Shown here piece after piece: positions 8,601-12,869 of a stretch of 12,869 nucleotides of DNA. Location of the stretch: assembly GCA_041652935.1 (NCBI GenBank), contig JBAZGH010000027.1:1-12869 (forward strand). Reading direction: 5' to 3'. The translations under genes were made by a program, and so were the position numbers. Each line of letters starts with the position of its first letter. Within the stretch, counting starts at the first letter, position 1. Origin of the DNA: JBAZGH01 sp041652935. GTDB lineage: Bacteria > Patescibacteriota > Patescibacteriia > Patescibacteriales > XYC2-FULL-47-12. The notes beneath the pieces were generated by a model. It had not been told where the DNA came from. It worked only from the letters and a program-made list of their open reading frames with translations, and did no database searches.

Positions 8601-9324
8601 AGCCGCTGCCCGCTCCAATAGTTCCGCCTGCGCCGGATGAAGTGTCAGTAACGCCCTCTTCAGCAGTACTTATTTCAGTGCCTAATGCAGGCAATGTATA
8701 AGATTCGCCGGCGGTAATAACGTCATTCCAACTAAGGCGATTTGAGACGAAAGCGGCTTCATTGCTGAATTTGCGCGCCTTGCCGTCAGTGCCGATATAA
8801 TATACATCAGCAGAATCGCTGGTCTTTACTAAACTGCCAACCGGATAAACGCCCGCGGTTAATGCAGTGCCGGTAATGTAGTTAGTGAAGAATGAATCCG
8901 GAACGTCGATAACTCTCTTGGCCCAATTAGCTCCCCAAAGCGCGATTGCGTTTGCTTCGCTGACTATTGACCTTAAGGTTCCGTTTGGCTCAACTGCGTA
9001 TACAGTCGGGTTAGTAGTAATTTTAACTAATTTAGTACCTGGTCTAACGGTAATATTCTTACCCAAAGGATAACCTTCGAGCTCGCTTTGTGAAACGGTT
9101 ACAACGCCGCTCCAATCGCTATACCAAGAAAAATAAGTAGACTCATTAGGGAAAACATAACGTTTGCCATCAGCAGCTAAATAATATACTGAAGAAAGCC
9201 CATCCATTTTAATAAGGTCGCCGGCTGACGCAGCAGCTTGTGCTTGCGGAGCAACAACAACGCTCATGGAAAGGACAGTCATCAACATGATGCTGATAGT
9301 AAAAATTTTTCGTAATTTACTCAT
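5656..9324 (-). CDS. Secreted S-layer-like surface protein with N-terminal repeats
   Basis: This 1222-residue protein begins with a signal peptide (1-30, ending APQAQA). Three divergent copies of a short domain follow: 35-80 (GDLIK...VYYLAADGKRYVFPNESTYF...W), 96-145 (GTKLVK...VYAVEPNGTLRSIVSEANAI...W) and 163-205 (GSLVK...VYYIGTDGKARKFSNEAAF...W). A Gly-rich linker (about 231-241) leads to roughly 950 residues of Ser/Thr/Ala/Val-rich beta-type sequence with recurring phrases such as ITIPAGTTKTVTVKSNI and LVVPANTQKILTVKLQL, suggesting tandem beta-sandwich domains. It has only two cysteines, and no SLH domain, LPXTG signal or C-terminal membrane segment, so it probably assembles non-covalently. 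It ends ANGYQIKNLPLDSQSLSI. Similar proteins are regarded as S-layer subunits in Patescibacteria. Base composition is visibly less AT-rich than its neighbours, it has the only good Shine-Dalgarno of the window and its own terminator, all consistent with high expression. Long antisense ORFs inside it are shadows. Confidence 0.88.
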   Translation of the reverse strand: MSKLRKIFTISIMLMTVLSMSVVVAPQAQAAASAGDLIKMDGLSSVYYLAADGKRYVFPNESTYFSWYSDWSGVVTVSQSELEGYPLGKNITVRPGTKLVKITTNPTVYAVEPNGTLRSIVSEANAIALWGANWAKRVIDVPDSFFTNYITGTALTAGVYPVGSLVKTSDSADVYYIGTDGKARKFSNEAAFVSNRLSWNDVITAGESYTLPALGTEISTAEEGVTDTSSGAGGTIGAGSGLSVALSSNTAAAGTIVTGQAIANLASFNLTAASDGDVKITSLKVKRIGVSADATLTSVYLYNGTERLTDSASVSSSFITWNNSAGIITIPAGTTKTVTVKSNIAASTSGQLVGISINAASDIITNGAAITGSFPASGNLMSIADATLAGVSFDNSGTPTANTALDPQDEFVLWTNVVTIGTRAVNMEYITFRQIGSVLSDDLRNFKLLIDGVQKGDTIARLDSNGYVTFDFSSSPLKLETGARTFKVLVDIVGGSSRTTSLSLRQAADASFIDTEYNANVLVQADDTTFTACTSGTQTISSGNLTITKKTDSVSGNIVNGATGITFATYEFKATGEAVKVESLYLNAVVSDSNIDELRNGKIFANGVQVGSTADIAASDGTAAFRTLYSLGSSLIVNPGTPVTVEVRADVYEGTTAADTTNSVNAADTIAVQIASSSSNAQRLTSLSYFSTPSTDKTGNTLTVKEGGLTLSKYTGYNNHSAVDPQNAYKIAEYRLTADTTESVNITAFNLDFDNSTLDVEVADDLADVYIVYGNKTSVTKSTVASTTNSWTVSETIAAGSTMTISVYADVLSSIGASAVLKPQLTVSGTSVGSAASADSSEVYGQSTTWTTGEFTTAATENPLDQMVFGGQTVIAGTYNLTSRYDTYTVEEVAVKFLDANVVPAVAAVELWDGSTCLNPGGTTVSATYIATTTGLSLVVPANTQKILTVKLQLNPVSIDSGVVPGLNASTTLDTIMVRNSAGTQSSVGTDLQANNVIVFKSYPVFTSVPLSTTIRNDVSQNVFAFKVAPSSNGSIMLKQFVLDLTWNNQGAIVNKADGYDIELDNIKLYRGSTDISTLVTTVSEDNGGLNLEGSSGATTTTGRIIFAWATEEQVSSETTYYVKATPRNFEAGTTSSDSVVLTFDADTAYGKVAGQYIGDQDGDNEWGLSTTATANQTAEYKLLWSDYSAGDHAYTSGSSSADWANGYQIKNLPLDSQSLSI

Positions 9325-9334
9325 ACGTAAATTA

Positions 9335-9341
9335 TTCCTTT
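9335..9341 (-). promoter_or_regulatory. Ribosome binding site of the S-layer gene
   Basis: Minus-strand AAAGGAA lies 10 bases before ATG 9324. It fixes this start, which also gives the full signal peptide. The other genes in the window lack a comparable site. Confidence 0.7.
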
Positions 9342-9400
9342 CTTTTAGATGTATTTTTACCCTTGGCGCAACTTTTGTATTTTAATAATATCAATTGCAA

Positions 9401-9549
9401 CTTGTTAAATATAGTACTTATTTAACAGGTTTTTATAAAAATCAACCGGAATCCCATACTTCTCTAATCCCGCACCTGTGCATACAATTTTGTTATGCAT
9501 GGGATTGTTCTTACACAATGCGTTGATTATCCTCCCCTTTTTACCTGTT
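9401..9549 (-). ncRNA. Candidate structured RNA leader of the S-layer gene (unidentified)
   Basis: Three complementary segments are nested and collinear: 9424-9430 with 9543-9549 (AACAGGT/ACCTGTT), 9440-9446 with 9522-9528 (AATCAAC/GTTGATT), and 9450-9457 with 9499-9506 (AATCCCAT/ATGGGATT). Inside them is a hairpin TGCATA/TATGCA (9479-9484 with 9494-9499) that competes for one base of the third helix. The 3' arm of the outer helix also belongs to a second hairpin, 9401-9411 with 9419-9429 (eleven pairs including one wobble, seven-base loop). The outer helix and this hairpin are therefore mutually exclusive, as in a switching leader. It ends about 77 bases before the S-layer start. A TATAAT at 9557-9552 (no good -35) would start RNA inside the outer helix, which weighs against that box. 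I do not recognise a known riboswitch class here. Confidence 0.5.
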
Positions 9550-9635
9550 TAATTATATAGACAGGAGCGGGAGAGAAATAAAGCTTGTTGATTTTTACGT
9601 TAACTGAATATTGTTAAAATATTTCCAGTCTTGCT

Positions 9636-9786
9636 AATGAATAAAAATACTTTTTCATTAAGAACTTTATCTCCCAATCTCTTAGGACCGACCTTGATGA
9701 TAAAGCTTGTTCCAAATATAGGAACACAGCCATTTTCTATGCGCCTGACAGCCGAAATATATTAAATTGCTGCGGTATAGAAAATG
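9636..9786 (-). other. Chain of inverted repeats between methyltransferase and S-layer genes
   Basis: Four successive perfect stems: 9731-9740 with 9777-9786 (ten pairs, CATTTTCTAT), enclosing a small CAGC/GCTG; 9709-9713 with 9721-9725 (GTTCC/GGAAC); 9665-9671 with 9699-9705 (CTTTATC/GATAAAG); and 9636-9642 with 9655-9661 (TAATGAA/TTCATTA). The first lies 23 bases beyond the methyltransferase stop but lacks a T-run, so it is not a standard intrinsic terminator. With 9401-9549 it makes the whole 9325-9809 gap look structured and non-coding. No credible ORF was seen in this gap. Confidence 0.4.
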
Positions 9787-9809
9787 AATGTATTGCTATA
9801 TTTTATTTT

Positions 9810-10616
9810 TTAAGAAAAATTACTTAATATCTTCTTAACTCCGGGTATTTTTATTATTATTGAATATATTTTATTTATTATTTTTAACCCCGGGTTATTA
9901 TATAATTTATTAAGCGCTTTTGTGTTAATGCCGGCTATCGTTCCTGTCGGAAGCTTTCCTGAAATTTCTTGGCGCGAGCAAACGGCGATAAAATATACCG
10001 GGCCGTCTCCGCTGTTTAAGATTACCTTATCAGCGTATCCGCCCTTTTCTGCTCCTGCCGGCGCTTTAATGCAGGTTGCCAAACCATTAACCTGCTCCAG
10101 GATAAAACAATATGGAAAATAACGCTTAATCGCCTCTGTAAATTCTTTTCTATTAAATTCTTTAATATGAAAAGGATTTCTCCCGCGGCTTAAGTCTTTA
10201 TTCGGTGTGGAAATAACAGCCAAACCGTCATCTTTTAATACTCTGGCCAATTCGGCTAAAAACTTATCATAATTTTTTAAATGTTCTATCGTTTCAAAAG
10301 AAACCGCCACATCAATTATTTTATCGTCCAGCGCTATTGCCTCGGCATTTCCAACTGAATATTTTATGTTTTCATATCCGTAATTATTCCGGGCGCTAGT
10401 AATCGCCTCCTCGCTGATATCCATTCCCTTAATTTCTCTTGCTCCGGCCTCTGCTAAAATTTTTGTTCCATAACCGGACCCGCAGGCGATATCCAAAACT
10501 GTTTTATCTTTAACGAATTTCTTGGCTAATTCATATCTTATTAAATGTTCATTGTATATTATGTGCTGTTTAACGCTATCATCGGGAACTAACCTCTCAT
10601 CAAAAGTATTGCTCAT
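9810..10616 (-). CDS. Class I SAM-dependent methyltransferase (UbiG/Methyltransf_11-like)
   Basis: This 268-residue soluble enzyme should transfer a methyl group from S-adenosylmethionine to an unidentified acceptor. The Rossmann motifs are intact: motif I VLDIACGSGYG (40-50), the acidic ribose-binding end of strand 2 in IKGMDIS (62-67), NAEAI (90-94), motif IV DVAVSFETIEHL (102-113) and the post-motif helix plus VLKDDGLAVISTPN (126-139). The C-terminal tail (about 225-268) is basic and hydrophobic and may touch the membrane. It is third in the cluster behind the sigma factor and DUF5667 genes, 19 bases after the latter, without a visible Shine-Dalgarno. A role in modifying a surface glycan or lipid precursor fits the setting but is inference; the fold alone does not give the substrate. 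Confidence 0.88.
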   Translation of the reverse strand: MSNTFDERLVPDDSVKQHIIYNEHLIRYELAKKFVKDKTVLDIACGSGYGTKILAEAGAREIKGMDISEEAITSARNNYGYENIKYSVGNAEAIALDDKIIDVAVSFETIEHLKNYDKFLAELARVLKDDGLAVISTPNKDLSRGRNPFHIKEFNRKEFTEAIKRYFPYCFILEQVNGLATCIKAPAGAEKGGYADKVILNSGDGPVYFIAVCSRQEISGKLPTGTIAGINTKALNKLYNNPGLKIINKIYSIIIKIPGVKKILSNFS

Positions 10617-10635
10617 AAATTATAATTTATTCTTC

Positions 10636-11769
10636 TTATAATGCTTCCGCTTCTTCGGTATTTATTGCCCCGCCTTCGCTTGTTGTTTCATCTGCCTGCT
10701 CAATCGCTCCTTTAACTTGCGGCGTACTGGTCCCGATATTTTCATCTGCTTCTTTTTTGCTTTCATCAACCTTTTCGGAAGCTTCGTCTAAAATTACCTG
10801 GCTTTCATTAATTTTTTCTATAGCCGCTTTATAATCATCATTTTTCAATAACTCTTCCGCTTCTGTTATGGCCATGGATGCTTCATTTGTTTTATTTTCT
10901 ACAACCTGTTTTTTGTCATCATTTTTCGACTGGTCATATATCTGTATTCCATTTTCGCTTCTTCCTAAACCGGCGCTAAAAACTTTATCGGCGTCGCTCT
11001 GGACCTCTGATATTTTTTCTTTGGCAGTTTCCAATTTAGCCGCTACTCGGTTATTTATATCGTTTTTATCATTATTGGAATCGGCTGATCTGGCTATCGT
11101 ATTAAGAGCGCTTAATCCCGCTTTATCTACGCTTCTTATAGCTTCATTTATCTTGCTTTCGGCGCTGCTTGACTGATTGGCGATTGTTTGGCGGCTGCTT
11201 TTCAGCTGCTGACGCAATATATTGGTTTTACTTTCTATTTCTTTAGCTAATTCCAAAGCAGTCTCCGGATTATCGGCTTCAATTTCCGCCAGTCTTTCCT
11301 GCATTGCTGAAATTTCATTTTTCAAGCTATCGGCTATTTTTTCAATAATTTGATGCTCACTCCCGTAAGCCAACCCACCAATCTCCTCAACGCGCCTCTG
11401 TGCAAACCTTACCTGCAACTTGACTTTCTCCTCTGAGTTAGGGGTAAAAATAAATTGGGTTTTTTCCCCGACAATTTTTGCGGTATATAAAAAACTGCCC
11501 GGCGTAGCTTCGCTGGCAGCGCTAATGCTAAAAAATCCTCCGCCTACTATTAAAAATATAATGACAGCCATGCTGGCAACCGGCTGGGAAAGGAAAGATA
11601 TGTCATGCAGGAAAGCTTCTTTAATATAAAGAAAAAAATTTCCGCTTGAATTTTTTTCCGGAGAAAAATTGGAAATCTGGCTCATTAAAAGCTCGCGCTG
11701 GGAAATTTTCCAATTTTGATCCGGCTTGATGCTTTTTAAGCTATTTAATTTTTTGATAATTTCTTCCAT
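10636..11769 (-). CDS. DUF5667-like single-pass membrane protein, possible anti-sigma partner
   Basis: A 377-residue protein with a short cytoplasmic N terminus containing LNSLKSIKPDQNW (8-20) and QRELL, one membrane segment (about 64-85), then a DUF5667-type block: ATPGSFLYTAKIVGEKTQ (88-105), FTPNSEEKVKLQVRFAQRR (108-126) and VEEI. The remaining 240 or so outward-facing residues are Glu/Lys/Ala/Ser-rich with heptad-like character, probably coiled coil, and end in an acidic tail. It starts 12 bases after the sigma-factor stop, an arrangement typical of a sigma factor and its regulator. The inference is that the N-terminal segment holds the sigma factor and the external helices sense the envelope. 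No ASD zinc motif (HxxxCxxC) or RsgI-type domain is visible, so the anti-sigma role is a proposal. Confidence 0.8.
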   Translation of the reverse strand: MEEIIKKLNSLKSIKPDQNWKISQRELLMSQISNFSPEKNSSGNFFLYIKEAFLHDISFLSQPVASMAVIIFLIVGGGFFSISAASEATPGSFLYTAKIVGEKTQFIFTPNSEEKVKLQVRFAQRRVEEIGGLAYGSEHQIIEKIADSLKNEISAMQERLAEIEADNPETALELAKEIESKTNILRQQLKSSRQTIANQSSSAESKINEAIRSVDKAGLSALNTIARSADSNNDKNDINNRVAAKLETAKEKISEVQSDADKVFSAGLGRSENGIQIYDQSKNDDKKQVVENKTNEASMAITEAEELLKNDDYKAAIEKINESQVILDEASEKVDESKKEADENIGTSTPQVKGAIEQADETTSEGGAINTEEAEAL

Positions 11770-11781
11770 TGGTCTTATTTA

Positions 11782-12336
11782 TTATGAACCTTCTTTTAAT
11801 GCTTTAAGCGCCCGATGCAGCATTACCCTTACGTTGCCTTTTCTTTTTTTAAGTATATCGGCGATCTCTTTTATCGAAAGTTCATTGAGATAATGCAAAA
11901 TAATAATTTCTTGATATTCGCTTTTTAATTTTTTTATTTTTTCCGCAAGCTCCTCTTTTTCTATCTTCCTGTCCATATCCCGATCTTGGGCGGCTGTTTT
12001 TTCATCCGGAGTATTGGCTGCTTCTTCAAGCGGAATTGTCTGCTTTCTATTTCTTGAATCCCGATAATAATCAATAACGGTATTTCGGGCTACTTTATAT
12101 AAAAATGCTTGAAATGATTTTTCAGTTTTTATCTTGTCTTCCAAAGATAACTGCCAAATCTTTAAAAAAATTTGCGATGTCAGATCTTCGGCCTCCGGAA
12201 CGCTGGAAACTTTAAAATAAACAAATCTATATATCTTATCAAGATATAAATCATATATCTTGCTAAAAGCTTCCTTGTCTTTCAATTTTAGTTTCCCGAT
12301 TAAAATCTTCTCTTGGAAACTGCCTGGTTTCACCAT
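11782..12336 (-). CDS. ECF-like sigma-70 family RNA polymerase sigma factor
   Basis: A 184-residue factor of normal ECF length with only regions 2 and 4. Region 2 spans about 24-95: YDLYLDKIYRFVYFKV (28-43), EAEDLTSQIFLKIW (48-61) binding core polymerase, then FQAFLYKVARNTVIDYYRD (75-93) for -10 recognition and melting. A charged linker with AANTPDEKTAAQDRD (106-120) leads to region 4 (about 130-180), with SEYQEIIILHYLNELSIKEI (139-158) and the helix-turn-helix ending VRVMLHRALKALKE (169-182) for -35 contact. It opens the cluster with the DUF5667 and methyltransferase genes. The next gene downstream encodes the S-layer protein, so control of the cell surface is a reasonable inference. A sigma-70 type promoter is visible about 193 bases upstream. 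Confidence 0.92.
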   Translation of the reverse strand: MVKPGSFQEKILIGKLKLKDKEAFSKIYDLYLDKIYRFVYFKVSSVPEAEDLTSQIFLKIWQLSLEDKIKTEKSFQAFLYKVARNTVIDYYRDSRNRKQTIPLEEAANTPDEKTAAQDRDMDRKIEKEELAEKIKKLKSEYQEIIILHYLNELSIKEIADILKKRKGNVRVMLHRALKALKEGS

Positions 12337-12373
12337 AATGATACGTAAAAAATGTAAAAACGTTACACACTCC

Positions 12374-12408
12374 TACAAATTACAAATTACTTACAAATAT
12401 ACAAATAA
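12374..12408 (-). repeat. Solo arm of the ATTYGTA repeat
   Basis: On minus this reads as two ATTTGTA units, a short spacer, two more ATTTGTA units and GGAG. It is the T-variant of the family and lies in the sigma-factor leader, ending 38 bases before the start codon. No opposing C-type arm is found between here and 12640. Confidence 0.6.
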
Positions 12409-12452
12409 AAAATATTTTTATTTTCTTTAATGTGAACTTGTATAAAAACATT

Positions 12453-12480
12453 AAAAATAGGGATTATTTGCCCTGTTTTT
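12453..12480. terminator. Terminator- or attenuator-like hairpin in the sigma-factor leader
   Basis: AAAAATAGGG and CCCTGTTTTT flank an eight-base loop with one A-C mismatch. On minus the stem AGGG/CCCT is followed by ATTTTT; on plus it is followed by GTTTTT, so it could work in both directions. It lies between the promoter at 12536-12564 and the sigma gene, where it could attenuate the transcript. The G-C part is only three pairs, so strength is doubtful. A competing perfect seven-pair hairpin, 12427-12433 with 12448-12454, borders it. Confidence 0.4.
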
Positions 12481-12535
12481 ACTCTTCTTTATATTATAAT
12501 TATGCAATATTTTTGGAAAAATGCAAATTCTAATC

Positions 12536-12564
12536 ATTATAAAATAAACGTTAAAATAAGTCAA
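12536..12564 (-). promoter_or_regulatory. Sigma-70 type promoter of the sigma-factor cluster
   Basis: TTGACT (12564-12559), exactly 17 bases, then consensus TATAAT (12541-12536). RNA would start near 12529, giving a leader of about 190 bases that carries the terminator-like hairpin and a solo repeat arm before the ATG at 12336. Confidence 0.65.
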
Positions 12565-12644
12565 TAGATCAGCTAATAGACTGCTAAAATATGAATTTTT
12601 ATCAGTATTATTAATAATACGATAAAAAATGATAAAATATTACA

Positions 12645-12785
12645 TCACTACAAATTACAAATCTTTTACAAATACACAAATAGATATAAGTGGGTATTAC
12701 TTAAGTGAGTAAAACTCTCTTGATTTAAGATTAGGATCGTAAAAAGGTATTGGTATATTCGTAATTAATTCGTAATTCGTAGGGA
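12645..12785 (-). repeat. Palindromic ATTYGTA repeat element (full inverted pair)
   Basis: Arms 12645-12677 and 12753-12785 are 33 bases each. In minus-strand RNA 30 of the 33 positions pair, five of them as G-U; only one C-U and two A-A mismatches remain. The 75-base loop contains a 15-base tandem duplication (12687-12701 and 12702-12716, 12 of 15 identical). On the plus strand the five wobbles would be A-C mismatches, so the fold is strand-biased. The rest of 12786-12869 is AT-rich with no ORF or site I can support. Confidence 0.7.
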
Positions 12786-12869
12786 TTGCAAAAAATATTA
12801 AAATGTGAGAAAATTTATGTAAGTCCATATATTTCTAGACTATCAGCTTGAAACAAAAAATAAAAATAA

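Noticed and set aside
9681..9694. CGGTCCTAAG on minus, similar to a conserved 23S rRNA segment (I-CeuI site core)
   Set aside because: Only about ten bases match and the surrounding sequence is unlike 23S rRNA; probably chance.
9325..9809. tmRNA, RNase P RNA, 6S or SRP RNA in the structured gap
   Set aside because: None of their signature sequences (tRNA-like T-arm, GAGGAAAGTC, SRP GGAA-loop core) is visible on either strand.
9922..11629. Plus-strand ORFs opposite the methyltransferase and DUF5667 genes
   Set aside because: Short, without start signals or domains, and fully antisense to well-supported genes.
12341..12367. ECF-like autoregulatory promoter (TGTAACG, 15 bases, CGTAT on minus)
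   Set aside because: The -10-like motif is only 4 bases from the start codon, so transcription would begin within the coding start; the spacing is also short for ECF promoters.
605..12785. CRISPR array made of the heptamer repeats
   Set aside because: The repeats are short, dispersed, in both orientations and lack regularly spaced unique spacers.

Overview
The window reads as a chromosomal segment from a low-GC member of the Patescibacteria (Candidate Phyla Radiation), probably Parcubacteria-like. This is inference. It rests on a large Ser/Thr-rich S-layer-type protein with three short N-terminal repeats, a sigma factor paired with a DUF5667-type membrane protein, tandem O-antigen-ligase/TPR proteins, mostly absent Shine-Dalgarno sequences and very AT-rich spacers. 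All seven genes I support lie on the minus strand, so transcription runs from high to low coordinates.

Layout in transcription order. (1) 12869-12337 is a non-coding leader holding a palindromic repeat element, a well-formed sigma-70 promoter (12536-12564), a terminator-like hairpin and a solo repeat arm. (2) 12336-9810 is a tight three-gene cluster: ECF-like sigma factor, DUF5667 single-pass membrane protein (possible anti-sigma partner) and class I SAM methyltransferase. (3) 9809-9325 is about 485 bases of non-coding DNA full of inverted repeats. It includes a nested three-helix fold with an alternative hairpin directly upstream of the S-layer gene. (4) 9324-5656 encodes a 1222-residue secreted S-layer-like protein, followed by a strong intrinsic terminator. 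(5) 5483-948 holds two adjacent paralogous multi-pass Wzy_C/O-antigen ligase-like proteins with C-terminal TPRs, plausible oligosaccharide ligases or O-oligosaccharyltransferases acting on surface polymers. (6) 943-595 is a regulatory leader with a perfect TTGACA box, a cobalamin riboswitch, an intrinsic terminator and another palindromic hairpin element. (7) 595-1 is the N-terminal 198 residues of a secreted alpha/alpha-toroid (prenyltransferase/squalene-cyclase-repeat-like) protein that runs off the window.

The most interesting reading is region 6-7: a B12 riboswitch with a terminator controls an exported protein whose repeat pattern resembles the alpha/alpha-barrel half of intrinsic factor/transcobalamin-type cobalamin binders. 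That suggests an extracellular B12-capture protein in an organism unlikely to make B12. The rest of the window is a cell-surface locus: regulator, membrane sensor, S-layer subunit and two glycan ligases. A second theme is an interspersed repeat family built from ATTYGTA heptamers. It occurs as two full inverted pairs, whose minus-strand RNAs fold into long hairpins using G-U pairs, and as two solo arms.
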